Assembly: GCF_001189845.1 (NCBI RefSeq) | Contig: NZ_LFLZ01000049.1 | Span: forward strand, 1 to 64,000 | Reading direction: 5' to 3' | Source: Bradyrhizobium tropiciagri | GTDB taxonomy: Bacteria > Pseudomonadota > Alphaproteobacteria > Rhizobiales > Xanthobacteraceae | DNA length: 64,000 bases | Shown: piece by piece, positions 1 through 8,238 of the stretch | Numbering within the stretch: the first letter of the stretch is position 1 | How the letters are laid out: the number at the start of each line of letters is the position of its first letter | Program-made: the position numbers and the translations under genes | The notes under the pieces: generated by a model | What the model was told of the DNA's origin: nothing | What the model saw: the letters and a program-made list of their open reading frames with translations, nothing else | Databases searched by the model: none

Positions 1-19
1 GTTTCTCGATAGACCTGTA

Positions 20-83
20 CCCCCTCACCCGGATCGCATCTTGCGATGCGATCCGACCTCTCCCCGCAAGCGGGGCGAGGTAA
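20..83. repeat. palindromic intergenic repeat, family F (copy 1)
   Basis: This stretch contains GGATCGCATC and GATGCGATCC as inverted arms, then CTCCCCGC/GCGGGGCGAG. The same modules recur near 41096, 50330 and 51914. It lies downstream of the Rieske oxygenase gene and may form a transcript-end hairpin. No gene is visible in bases 1-111. Confidence 0.6.
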
Positions 84-111
84 AGGATACGACGCTGCGC
101 GAAAGCGGCCA

Positions 112-1470
112 TCACTCCGCCGCCGTCAGATGCTGCACCTTCCCCGCGATCTCGCGCGGCACGGGCGCGGCCCACGGCGCGCCGCGGCGGCGCTTGACGT
201 CGACCTCCATCCAATAGAGCTCCCAGCCCATCGTCGGCCCGATGCCGTCCATCGTCGCGGGGCCCTGGATGCTGCGCGCGGAGGCCTCGTCGAGGAACAG
301 CATCGGCTTTTCGCCGCCGCCGACCTTCTCGATCTCCTGCCGCAGCAGGCGACGATACTGCACGATCGCCTTGTCGCTCTGGCCGAGATGCTCGTTGGTG
401 CGGTCCTGGATCGCGCCCATCGATTCCACCGCCCACTGGTCGTGGACGTTGATGTCGGTGCCCATGCCGGTATAGGTCTCGGTCGCCTGCTCGTGCGGAT
501 CGAAGCCGTAATCGTTGCTGCGATTCTTGCGCGACTTGTAGTCGGGCAGCGTATAGAGCTCGAGCCGCTGGTCGCGCATCTTCTGCTTGTCGACCGGCGC
601 CGCGTAGCTGGTGAAGATCGCGTACCAGTAGCAGTTCTCGTCATCGACCGGCACATGCCACTGCGTGATCGTCATCTCGGTCGACATCGGAATCACGAAG
701 CCGTGCGGGAACAGCTGATTTGTCACCCGCACATGGGTGCTGGTGTCATCGAGCTGGCGCAGCGCGATCAGGCGCAGGCCGTATTCGGTGTGCTCGACAT
801 TGATGATCGGCCGGTCATATTCGCGCAGGATTTTCGTCATCGGCATGTCGCTGCCCGCGGAGGCGCCGCGGAATTGCTTGCCGTAGGCAGCTGATGTGTC
901 CTCGTCCTCGAAGAAGCGATGGAGGAAGGAGGCGTGCGCCGGATCGATGCCGACTTCGAGCGCCTGCAGCCAGTTGCAGTTCATGTGGCCCTTGAATGCG
1001 AACGTATGGCTGCCGGGCGCGACGAAGCAGTCGAGCTCCGGAAACGCCGGCGGGGCGCCTTCGCCGAGATAGGCCCACAGGATGCCGCTCTTCTCGACCA
1101 CGGGATAGGAGCGCTGCTGGATGCCCTTGCAGAGTTGCGAGCCGGCCGGCTCCGCCGGCGTCTCGATGCACTGGCCTGACGTGTCGAACAGCCAGCCATG
1201 GAAGGCGCAGCGCAAGCCGCCATTCTCCAGGCGCCCAAACGCGAGGTCGGCGCCGCGATGCGCGCAATGCCGGTCGATCAGGCCGTAGCTGCCGTCCTCG
1301 CCGCGGAACAGTACCAGGTTCTCTCCGAGCAGGCGAACCGGCCGCACCGGGCGCGGTCCTTCCAGCTCGTCGACCAGCGCCGCCGGCTGCCAGTAGCTCC
1401 GCATCAGCTTCCCACATGGGTCCTTGCGGCCGGTGCGGGTGATCAGATCGTTCGCTTCCTGGCTCATCAT
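112..1470 (-). CDS. Rieske (2Fe-2S) aromatic ring-hydroxylating oxygenase, alpha subunit
   Basis: Predicted 452-residue terminal oxygenase that would hydroxylate or demethylate an aromatic substrate using electrons from a separate reductase. The Rieske cluster ligands are visible as C69-x-H71 and C88-x2-H91. The mononuclear iron motif DxxHx4H is present at D176, H179 and H184. Length and layout fit the phthalate 4,5-dioxygenase/vanillate demethylase type. The start is supported by GGGAG eight bases upstream of the first of two adjacent ATGs. It is divergent from an IclR regulator that probably controls it. No reductase or ferredoxin gene is adjacent inside the window, so the electron donor must lie before base 1 or elsewhere. 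The substrate cannot be assigned from sequence alone. Confidence 0.88.
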   Translation of the reverse strand: MMSQEANDLITRTGRKDPCGKLMRSYWQPAALVDELEGPRPVRPVRLLGENLVLFRGEDGSYGLIDRHCAHRGADLAFGRLENGGLRCAFHGWLFDTSGQCIETPAEPAGSQLCKGIQQRSYPVVEKSGILWAYLGEGAPPAFPELDCFVAPGSHTFAFKGHMNCNWLQALEVGIDPAHASFLHRFFEDEDTSAAYGKQFRGASAGSDMPMTKILREYDRPIINVEHTEYGLRLIALRQLDDTSTHVRVTNQLFPHGFVIPMSTEMTITQWHVPVDDENCYWYAIFTSYAAPVDKQKMRDQRLELYTLPDYKSRKNRSNDYGFDPHEQATETYTGMGTDINVHDQWAVESMGAIQDRTNEHLGQSDKAIVQYRRLLRQEIEKVGGGEKPMLFLDEASARSIQGPATMDGIGPTMGWELYWMEVDVKRRRGAPWAAPVPREIAGKVQHLTAAE

Positions 1471-1495
1471 GGCGGCGTCTCCCGGATTTGGATTT

Positions 1496-1510
1496 GTTCG
1501 CCTATTGAAC
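1496..1510. promoter_or_regulatory. candidate IclR-family half-site pair, distal
   Basis: GTTC (1496-1499) and GAAC (1507-1510) form an inverted repeat in the divergent promoter region, with the same core as the palindrome at 1557-1571. Position and shared core suggest a second regulator contact near the oxygenase promoter. This is inference. Confidence 0.4.
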
Positions 1511-1556
1511 GAATGTGCGAATTATGCCATGTCTGGTTTGGACAGCAAGCGCAATT

Positions 1557-1571
1557 TTTGAACCGTTCAAA
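1557..1571. promoter_or_regulatory. candidate operator of the IclR regulator
   Basis: TTTGAAC-C-GTTCAAA is a perfect 7-1-7 palindrome ending eight bases before the IclR start codon. IclR proteins bind such short palindromes and often repress their own gene while controlling the divergent one. Confidence 0.6.
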
Positions 1572-1579
1572 GCCGACCC

Positions 1580-2365
1580 ATGCCCAAGCTGAAACGGACC
1601 GACCAGGACGAGCGCGCCACCGACTTCGTCGAGGCGCTCGATCGCGGCCTGCGCCTGCTGCAGGTGTTCGGCACCGTCACTGGTCCAGCGACGCTGAGCG
1701 ACCTGGCGCGCGCCGCCGATCTGCCGCGCGCCACCGCGCGCCGCATCCTGTTCACGCTCGCGCACGGCGGCTTCGTCGCGACCGACGGCAAGCTGTTCAC
1801 GCTGACGCCGCATGTGCTGACGCTCGCCGGCTCGTTCCTGCAATCCAACCAGGTGGTGACGGTGCTGCAGCCGGTGCTCGACCGCATCGCCACTGCAGCC
1901 CAGGAGATCGCCTCGCTTGCGCTGCTCGACGGCGACGACGTCGTGTTCGTGGCGCGCTCGAGCCCGACCCGGGTGTTCTCCGCCGGTCTCGATATCGGCT
2001 ACCGGCTGCCGGCGTTCTGCACTTCGGTTGGCCGCGCGATGCTCGGCCGGCTCGATGATCCTGAGCTTGCGGTGCGGCTGAAGGCGATGCGCCGTGAAGC
2101 CGTGACGCCGCAGACCGTCACTGATCCTAAGAAGCTGCTCGCGACGATTATCGCCGATCGCGCGCAGGGCTATTCGCTGGTCGACCGCGAGGCCGAACCG
2201 CATTTCCGTTCGATCTCGGTGCCGGTGCGCCGCTACGACGGCACCATCGTCGCCGCCATCAACATGGGCGCGCATGTCGACCGCGTGCCGGCCAAGGAAT
2301 TGATCGATCGCTTCCTGCCGCTGCTGCGGGAGGGGGCCGAGGATGTGAAGAGCCGGCTGCTGTGA
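1580..2365 (+). CDS. IclR-family transcriptional regulator (PcaR/PobR-like)
   Basis: A 261-residue regulator with an N-terminal winged helix-turn-helix at about residues 13-75 (ALDRGLRLLQVFG, then LSDLARAADLPRATARRILF). A C-terminal IclR effector domain follows at about residues 80-255. Length and spacing are typical of the PcaR/PcaU/PobR branch, which responds to small aromatic acids. The gene is divergent from the Rieske oxygenase gene and a palindrome sits directly before its start, so local control of that oxygenase plus autoregulation is the simplest reading. The effector is unknown. No disruption is seen. Confidence 0.88.
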   Translation: MPKLKRTDQDERATDFVEALDRGLRLLQVFGTVTGPATLSDLARAADLPRATARRILFTLAHGGFVATDGKLFTLTPHVLTLAGSFLQSNQVVTVLQPVLDRIATAAQEIASLALLDGDDVVFVARSSPTRVFSAGLDIGYRLPAFCTSVGRAMLGRLDDPELAVRLKAMRREAVTPQTVTDPKKLLATIIADRAQGYSLVDREAEPHFRSISVPVRRYDGTIVAAINMGAHVDRVPAKELIDRFLPLLREGAEDVKSRLL

Positions 2366-2390
2366 AGGCCCCCAATGCCGTCACGGATTT

Positions 2391-2477
2391 CGTCATTGCG
2401 AGGAGCGACAGCGACGAAGCAATCCATGCATCCGCACACGCGGAAGGATGGATTGCTTCGCTTCGCTCGCAATGACG
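2391..2477. repeat. palindromic intergenic repeat, family A (copy 1)
   Basis: A long imperfect hairpin with arms CGTCATTGCGAG...GCAATCCATG and GATGGATTGC...CTCGCAATGACG. It fills the convergent gap between the IclR gene and boxR. Copies of the same unit occur at 6112, 24972 and 59602. Confidence 0.8.
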
Positions 2478-2493
2478 GGGTTAGGATTGAAAG

Positions 2494-3402
2494 CTAAAGC
2501 GCCACGCTGCGCAGCCCGAACGATCGCGCTTCGTTCTGCAGCACCGGCCGCACGGAATCGATCAGCCGCGCCGCGGCGGCATCGACCGAGAGCCCGGCGG
2601 TGTCGACCACCGCCGAGGCGCGGGCGTAGAGCGGCTCGCGGCTGACCAGGATGTTGCGCAACTCCGCCATCGCCGAGCGGTCGTCGGCCATCGGGCGCAG
2701 ATCGCCCTGGCGGCGGACGCGGGCCATGTGCTCTTCCGGCTCGGCCTTCAGCCAGATCGTGTAGAACGACGACAGGATCAGGTCGAAGGTCAGCGCCTCG
2801 GAGACGATGCCGCCGCCGGTCGCCATCACCATCAATTCCTTGCGCGCCAAGAGCTGCGTCAGTGCAGCCTGCTCCATGCGGCGAAAGCCTTCCTGGCCGT
2901 AGAGCGCGATGATCTCGGCAACCGACAGGCCGTTCTGCGCCTCGATCTCCTTGTTGAGTTCGACGAAGGTCCAGCCGATCTTCTTCGCCAGCATCCGCCC
3001 GAGCGTAGTCTTGCCGGCTCCGCGCAGGCCGATCAGCGCGATGCCGGAGAACGAGGCGCGGCGCGGCGCCAGCGGGCTGCTGCCGGCCAGCATGTCCTTG
3101 GCCTGCGCAATCTGGCCCGGCGAGGCCTTGCGCAAGAGATCGCGGATCACGGCCCAGTCCGGCACCGGCTCGCTGGAGGGGATCAGGTCCTCGAGATGCG
3201 CGCCCATCGCGCCTGCGACACGGCGCAGCAGCACGATCGAGACATTGCCTTTGCCGCTTTCGAGCTGGGCGATGTAGCGTTCGGAAATGCCGGAGACCTT
3301 TGCGAGCACCTTGCGCGACATGCCGCGCAGGGCGCGCATCGTGCGCACACGCTGGCCGAGCTGTTCGAGGAAGTCGGTTTCCGGATCGTTGGCTGCGGTC
3401 AT
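2494..3402 (-). CDS. boxR: BoxR/BzdR-type regulator: XRE helix-turn-helix fused to a shikimate kinase-like domain
   Basis: A 302-residue two-domain protein. Residues about 10-75 are a Cro/CI-type helix-turn-helix (MRALRGMSRKVLAKVSGISE). Residues about 120-295 are shikimate kinase-like with an intact P-loop (GLRGAGKT) and the ATGGGIV motif. The DxD-type shikimate site appears as ELNKE, consistent with a sensor rather than an enzyme. This fusion is the hallmark of BzdR and BoxR, the benzoyl-CoA-responsive repressors described in Azoarcus. Divergent placement before benzoate-CoA ligase and the box genes supports the assignment. Benzoyl-CoA as inducer is transferred knowledge, not seen here. Confidence 0.9.
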   Translation of the reverse strand: MTAANDPETDFLEQLGQRVRTMRALRGMSRKVLAKVSGISERYIAQLESGKGNVSIVLLRRVAGAMGAHLEDLIPSSEPVPDWAVIRDLLRKASPGQIAQAKDMLAGSSPLAPRRASFSGIALIGLRGAGKTTLGRMLAKKIGWTFVELNKEIEAQNGLSVAEIIALYGQEGFRRMEQAALTQLLARKELMVMATGGGIVSEALTFDLILSSFYTIWLKAEPEEHMARVRRQGDLRPMADDRSAMAELRNILVSREPLYARASAVVDTAGLSVDAAAARLIDSVRPVLQNEARSFGLRSVAL

Positions 3403-3579
3403 GATCCCTGTGCGACGCGCGGTCCTGACTGAATCAGGCCCAATGGTTTAGGAAACATAGTGCCGATAAGGATTGACAGCAAGCCAAGCTGGTGGCTTTG
3501 TATGAATTATAATTCTTAAATTCACAGGAGAGGGAAGCGTGGCGCGTCTGGGTCCCAAGCAAGGTCCGGGGAGCGGGGC

Positions 3580-5112
3580 ATGACTTATAACGCAGTCTCC
3601 TGGCTGCTCGACCGCAACGTCGATGAGGGCCGCGGCGACAAGGTCGTGTTCGACGACACGGTGTCGCAGATCACCTACGGCCAGTTGCAGCAACAGACCC
3701 GGCGGGTCGGCAACATGCTGCGCCGGCTCGGCGTCCGCCGCGAGGAGCGGGTCGCCATGATCATGCTGGACACGGTCGATTTCCCGATCGTGTTCCTCGG
3801 CGCGATCCGTGCCGGCGTGGTGCCGGTGCCGCTCAACACGCTGCTGACCGCGGAGCAATACGCCTACATCCTCGGTGATTGCCGCGCGCGCGTGCTGTTC
3901 ATCTCCGAGGCGTTGCTGCCGGTCGTGAAGGACGTCATCACGCGCATGCCCGATCTCGAACACGTCGTGGTCTCCGGCAAGGACGCGCATGGCGACAAGA
4001 AACTATCGGACGAGATCGCGCGCGAGAGCGACGTGTTCGCGACCGCGCCGACCCATGCCGACGAGCCGGCGTTCTGGCTCTATTCGTCGGGCTCGACCGG
4101 CATGCCGAAGGGCGTGCGCCATCTGCATTCCAATCTCGCCGCGACCGCGGAGACCTATGCGAAACAGGTGCTAGGCATCCGCGAGAACGATGTCGGCCTG
4201 TCGGCGGCAAAACTGTTCTTCGCCTATGGGCTCGGCAATGCGCTGACGTTCCCGATGTCGGTCGGTGCCTCCACGGTGCTGAATTCGGAGCGGCCGACGC
4301 CGGCGGTGATGTTCGCGCTGATGAACAAATATCACCCCAGCATCTTCTTCGGCGTGCCGACCCTGTTCGCGGCGATGCTGAACGACGAGGCGACCAAGGC
4401 GCAGTCCGGCGGCAATCGCCTGCGGGTCTGCACCTCGGCCGGCGAAGCGCTGCCGGAATCGGTCGGCAATGCCTGGCGCGCGCGGTTCGGCGTCGACATT
4501 CTCGATGGCGTCGGCTCGACCGAGCTGCTGCACATCTTCCTGTCGAATGCGCCTGGCGACATCAAATACGGCTCGTCCGGCCGTCCGGTGCCCGGCTACA
4601 AGGTGCGGCTGGTCAACGAGGCTGGTGCCGACGTCGCTGATGGAGAGGTCGGCGAGCTGCTGGTCGATGCGCCCTCGGCCGGCGAGAGCTACTGGAATCA
4701 ACGCGCCAAGAGCCGCGCCACCTTCGAGGGCGCCTGGACCCGCACCGGTGACAAGTACACGCGCGATGCCGATGGCCGTTACACCTTCTGCGGCCGCGCC
4801 GACGACATGTTCAAGGTCTCCGGCATCTGGGTCTCGCCGTTCGAGGTGGAGAGCGCGCTGATCACCCATCCCGCGGTGCTGGAAGCGGCCGTCGTGCCGG
4901 AAGCCGATCCGGAAGGGCTGTTGAAGCCGAAGGCCTATGTGGTGCTGCGGCCCGAGAGCTCGGCCGAAGGCTTGCACGAGGCGCTGAAGGAGCACGTCAA
5001 GCAGAAGATCGGCCCGTGGAAATATCCGCGCTGGATCGATGTGGTCGACAATCTGCCGAAGACGGCGACCGGCAAGATCCAGCGGTTCAAGTTGCGCGAA
5101 CACGAGCACTAG
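3580..5112 (+). CDS. bclA: benzoate-CoA ligase family protein
   Basis: A 510-residue acyl-adenylate-forming enzyme expected to convert benzoate, ATP and CoA into benzoyl-CoA, the entry step of the box pathway. The AMP-binding motif YSSGSTGMPKG lies at about residue 168. A TGE-like core is replaced by TSAGEALPES. The C-terminal swing domain has GRADDMFKVSG and ends with the catalytic lysine motif PKTATGKIQRF. Length fits benzoate/4-hydroxybenzoate-CoA ligases. It opens the operon leading through the hydrolase to boxC and boxB and is divergent from boxR. The ATG start follows GGGGAGCGGGGC. Preference for benzoate over substituted benzoates is inferred from context. Confidence 0.92.
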   Translation: MTYNAVSWLLDRNVDEGRGDKVVFDDTVSQITYGQLQQQTRRVGNMLRRLGVRREERVAMIMLDTVDFPIVFLGAIRAGVVPVPLNTLLTAEQYAYILGDCRARVLFISEALLPVVKDVITRMPDLEHVVVSGKDAHGDKKLSDEIARESDVFATAPTHADEPAFWLYSSGSTGMPKGVRHLHSNLAATAETYAKQVLGIRENDVGLSAAKLFFAYGLGNALTFPMSVGASTVLNSERPTPAVMFALMNKYHPSIFFGVPTLFAAMLNDEATKAQSGGNRLRVCTSAGEALPESVGNAWRARFGVDILDGVGSTELLHIFLSNAPGDIKYGSSGRPVPGYKVRLVNEAGADVADGEVGELLVDAPSAGESYWNQRAKSRATFEGAWTRTGDKYTRDADGRYTFCGRADDMFKVSGIWVSPFEVESALITHPAVLEAAVVPEADPEGLLKPKAYVVLRPESSAEGLHEALKEHVKQKIGPWKYPRWIDVVDNLPKTATGKIQRFKLREHEH

Positions 5113-5123
5113 CTCTCCACGAG

Positions 5124-5263
5124 TCGTCCCGGCGAAAGCCGGGACCCATAACCACAGGCTTTAGTTGTCGCGCGAAAGCCGTCGAACAGCATCTCTCAAA
5201 ATAACGGCCGCGGCGTATGGGTCCCGGCTCCCGTGCGCAATTGCGCACTAGGCCGGGACGACG
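5124..5263. repeat. palindromic intergenic repeat, family C (copy 1)
   Basis: Ends CGTCCCGGCGAAAGCCGGGA and GGCCGGGACGACG with inner arms GGGACCCATA/TATGGGTCCC. A perfect 16-base palindrome (GTGCGCAATTGCGCAC) is nested at 5233-5248. It lies between the ligase and hydrolase genes. Other copies are at 28276, 44473, 47300 and 56190. Confidence 0.8.
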
Positions 5264-5279
5264 ATGAGGAGGCGCCATC

Positions 5280-6089
5280 ATGCAAGACCTAAATCCCACC
5301 GGCTTCCTCAGCATCGACGGCGCCGAGCTCGAATACCGCATGATCGGCCCGTCACCCGAGTCCGCCCCGACCATCGTGATGCTGCATGAAGGCCTCGGCT
5401 GTGTCGGGCTGTGGGGTGACTTCCCCGACAAGCTGCAGGCTGTGACCGGCGCCGGCGTGTTCGCCTATTCGCGCGCCGGTTATGGCGCCTCGTCGCCGGC
5501 AAAACTGCCGCGTCCGGTCGACTACATGCACCGCGAGGCGCTCGACGTGCTGCCGCAGCTGCTCGATCGGATCGGCTTCCGCCGCGGCCTGCTGCTCGGC
5601 CATTCCGACGGCGCCTCCATCGCGGCGATATATGCCGGCGCGCATCAGGATCATCGCCTGCACGGCCTTGCGTTGCTCGCGCCGCACTTCATCGTCGAGG
5701 ACATCTCGGTGCGATCGATCGCCGAGATCAAGACGGCATACGAGACCACCAATCTGAGAGAGAAGCTCGCGCGCTGGCACAAGGATGTCGACAACGCCTT
5801 CCATGGCTGGAACGGCGCCTGGCTCGATCCGGCATTCCGCGACTGGGATATCTCCGATTATCTCGCCTACATCCGCGTGCCCGTGCTGATCGTGCAGGGG
5901 GCGGACGATCAATACGGCACGATGCGCCAGGTCGAGATCGCCCAGGAGGAGTGCCACTGCCCGGTCGATGTCGCCGCCATCGCCGGCGCCGGCCACTCGC
6001 CGCACCGCGAGGCATCAGCGGTGACGCTGGACGCGGTCACCGAATTCGCCAAGGCAGCTTTACGCGACGACCCGGCATTGGCGGCCTGA
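5280..6089 (+). CDS. alpha/beta-fold hydrolase of the box cluster
   Basis: A 269-residue hydrolase. The nucleophile elbow reads LLLGHSDGAS, giving Ser within GHSDG. The histidine lies in GAGHSPHRE near residue 242, and an acid is likely within VQGADDQYG. A GAGGAGG Shine-Dalgarno precedes the ATG. The gene sits between benzoate-CoA ligase and boxC. A role in hydrolysing a CoA thioester or a ring-opened intermediate, or in relieving CoA sequestration, would fit, but no substrate can be read from sequence. The exact family is uncertain beyond the fold. Confidence 0.8.
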   Translation: MQDLNPTGFLSIDGAELEYRMIGPSPESAPTIVMLHEGLGCVGLWGDFPDKLQAVTGAGVFAYSRAGYGASSPAKLPRPVDYMHREALDVLPQLLDRIGFRRGLLLGHSDGASIAAIYAGAHQDHRLHGLALLAPHFIVEDISVRSIAEIKTAYETTNLREKLARWHKDVDNAFHGWNGAWLDPAFRDWDISDYLAYIRVPVLIVQGADDQYGTMRQVEIAQEECHCPVDVAAIAGAGHSPHREASAVTLDAVTEFAKAALRDDPALAA

Positions 6090-6111
6090 GAGGTGGCGAA
6101 TGATCGCAACT

Positions 6112-6201
6112 CGTTATTGCGAGCGAAGCGAAGCAATCCATCGCGCAACACGCGCGGAGGCATGGATTGCTTCGTCGCTGTCGCTCCTCGCAATGACGGG
6201 G
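6112..6201. repeat. palindromic intergenic repeat, family A (copy 2)
   Basis: Same unit as 2391-2477 (arms TATTGCGAGCGAAGCGAAGC and CGTCGCTGTCGCTCCTCGCA), located between the hydrolase gene and the boxC promoter region. Confidence 0.8.
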
Positions 6202-6285
6202 ATGGAGCAGTGTGCACCTGCCTTGAGGCATCGCTGGTGCCAGGCCATTGGCCGAGCGAGCGATTTTCCCAGACATGAAACAAAG

Positions 6286-6341
6286 TGCATGTTTCTGCGT
6301 TTTGAACTGGACTAGATCGAAAACATGCACTATTGTGCATG
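6286..6341. promoter_or_regulatory. candidate BoxR operator upstream of boxC
   Basis: CATGCAC-TATT-GTGCATG at 6324-6341 is a perfect 18-base palindrome containing TGCA-N6-TGCA. A second TGCA-N6-TGCG lies at 6286-6299. BzdR in Azoarcus binds TGCA repeats inside palindromes, so this is the best regulator site in the island. No such pair is found in the boxR-bclA divergent region. Confidence 0.6.
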
Positions 6342-6386
6342 AAGACAAAGACGAACCTTCAAACGAACAACAGGTAAGGGTAGCCC

Positions 6387-8075
6387 ATGGCTGGTGACGA
6401 TCGCGTCCTTGCAAACGGGGCGAAGTACATCGATTTCCAGACCGAGCCGTCGCGCTACCGGCACTGGAAGCTCGACGTCGCCGGCGACGTCGCAACGCTG
6501 ACCATGGACGTCGACGAGAACGCCGGCCTGTTCGAGGGCTATCAGCTCAAGCTCAATTCCTACGACCTCGGCGTCGACATCGAGCTGGCGGACGCCGTGC
6601 AGCGGCTGCGCTTCGAGCATCCCGAGGTGAAGGTGGTGGTGATGCGCTCGGGCAAGAACCGCGTGTTCTGCGCCGGCGCCAACATCCGCATGCTGGCGGG
6701 TTCGACCCACGCCCACAAGGTCAACTTCTGCAAGTTCACCAACGAGACCCGCAACGGCCTGGAAGATTCCAGCGAGAATTCCGGCCAGAGCTTCATCACC
6801 GTCGTCAACGGCACCGCGGCCGGCGGCGGCTATGAGCTCGCGCTCGCGACCGACCACATCATGATGGCGGATGACGGCGCCGCCGCGGTCGCGCTGCCGG
6901 AAGTGCCGCTGCTCGCGGTGCTGCCGGGCACCGGCGGCCTCACCCGCGTCGTCGACAAGCGCAAGGTGCGCCGCGACCACGCCGATTTCTTCTGCACCAT
7001 CGAGGAAGGCATCAAGGGCAAGCGCGCGGTGCAATGGCGGCTGGTCGACGAGATCGCGCCGAACTCCAAGCTCGAGGGCAAGCTTGCCGAGCGCGTCAAG
7101 GAATTCGCCGCGAAGTCGAAGCGCAATGGCGCGGGCAAGGGTCTGACGCTGACGCCGCTGACGCGAACGATCGACGACAGCGCGATCCGCTACGGCTTCG
7201 TCAGCGTCGATATCGATCGCGCTGCGCGCATCGCCACCATCTCGATCAAGGCGCCGGAAGCCGCTGCACCCGCCGACATCGACGGCATGATCGGGCAGGG
7301 CGCCTCGTTCTGGCCGCTGCAGGTCGCCCGCGAGCTCGACGATGCGATCCTGCATCTGCGCATCAACGAGCTCGAGATCGCGATGCTGGTGTTCAAGAGC
7401 CACGGCGAGCGCGCCAATGTCGTGTCCTATGACGCGTTCCTCGAGGCCAACAAGGCGCACTGGCTGGTCAACGAAATCAGGCATTACTGGAAGCGCGTGC
7501 TCAAGCGCATCGACGTGACCTCGCGCACGCTGGTGACGCTGGTCGAGCCCGGCTCCTGCTTCGTTGGCACCTTGGCCGAGCTCGTGTTCGCCGCCGACCG
7601 CTCCTACATGCTGATCGGCCAGAAGCAGGGCGACAACCGCCCGCCGCCGGCGATCGAGCTGACCGCGATGAATTTCGGGCCCTATCCGATGAGCCACGGC
7701 CTGACCCGGCTGCAATCGCGCTTCCAGGCCGATCCGTCGGATCTGGAGCGGGCGCAGGGTGCGATCGGCAAGGCGCTCGACGCCGAGGAGGCGGAGGAGC
7801 TCGGTCTCGTCACCTTCGCGCTCGACGACATCGACTGGGACGACGAGGTCCGCGTGTTCTTCGAGGAGCGCACCTCGTTCTCGCCCGACGGCCTCACCGG
7901 CATGGAAGCCAATCTGCGCTTCGTCGGTCCGGAGACCATGGAATCGAAGATCTTCTCGCGCCTCACCGCGTGGCAGAACTGGATCTTCCAGCGGCCGAAC
8001 GCGGTCGGTGAGGACGGCGCGCTGCGCCGCTATGGCACCGGCCAGAAGGCGCAATTCGACATGACGCGAGTGTAG
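6387..8075 (+). CDS. boxC: 2,3-epoxybenzoyl-CoA dihydrolase (BoxC)
   Basis: A 562-residue crotonase-superfamily enzyme that opens the ring of 2,3-epoxybenzoyl-CoA to 3,4-dehydroadipyl-CoA semialdehyde plus formate. Two crotonase-like halves are visible. The first has the CoA oxyanion-hole region VFCAGANIRM and NGTAAGGGYELALA at about residues 92-160, followed by ALPEVPLLAVLPGTGGL. Length of about 550-560 is typical of BoxC and roughly twice a simple enoyl-CoA hydratase. It lies downstream of the candidate BoxR operator and upstream of boxB. No disruption is seen. Enzyme identity is strongly supported by length plus the boxB neighbour. Confidence 0.93.
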   Translation: MAGDDRVLANGAKYIDFQTEPSRYRHWKLDVAGDVATLTMDVDENAGLFEGYQLKLNSYDLGVDIELADAVQRLRFEHPEVKVVVMRSGKNRVFCAGANIRMLAGSTHAHKVNFCKFTNETRNGLEDSSENSGQSFITVVNGTAAGGGYELALATDHIMMADDGAAAVALPEVPLLAVLPGTGGLTRVVDKRKVRRDHADFFCTIEEGIKGKRAVQWRLVDEIAPNSKLEGKLAERVKEFAAKSKRNGAGKGLTLTPLTRTIDDSAIRYGFVSVDIDRAARIATISIKAPEAAAPADIDGMIGQGASFWPLQVARELDDAILHLRINELEIAMLVFKSHGERANVVSYDAFLEANKAHWLVNEIRHYWKRVLKRIDVTSRTLVTLVEPGSCFVGTLAELVFAADRSYMLIGQKQGDNRPPPAIELTAMNFGPYPMSHGLTRLQSRFQADPSDLERAQGAIGKALDAEEAEELGLVTFALDDIDWDDEVRVFFEERTSFSPDGLTGMEANLRFVGPETMESKIFSRLTAWQNWIFQRPNAVGEDGALRRYGTGQKAQFDMTRV

Positions 8076-8089
8076 AGGCGAACACCGCC

Positions 8090-8190
8090 GTCATCCTGAG
8101 GTGCGAGCGCTTGCGAGCTCGAAGGATGATTGGAGGCAAGAATGCCAGACAAGCATCCTTCGAGACGCGCTACGCACTCCTCAGGATGAC
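8090..8190. repeat. palindromic intergenic repeat, family B (copy 1)
   Basis: Arms TCATCCTGAGGTGCGAGCGC and GCACTCCTCAGGATGACG flank an inner pair CGAAGGATG/CATCCTTCG. It sits between boxC and boxB. Other copies are at 39358 and 59698. Confidence 0.8.
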
Positions 8191-8238
8191 GGTTGAGCAA
8201 GACGCGATACGCACCGAAACGATATCAAGGAGCACGCC

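Noticed and set aside
6330..8054. A 574-codon minus-strand open frame antisense to boxC
   Set aside because: boxC itself has the family motifs and the right length; the reverse frame has none.
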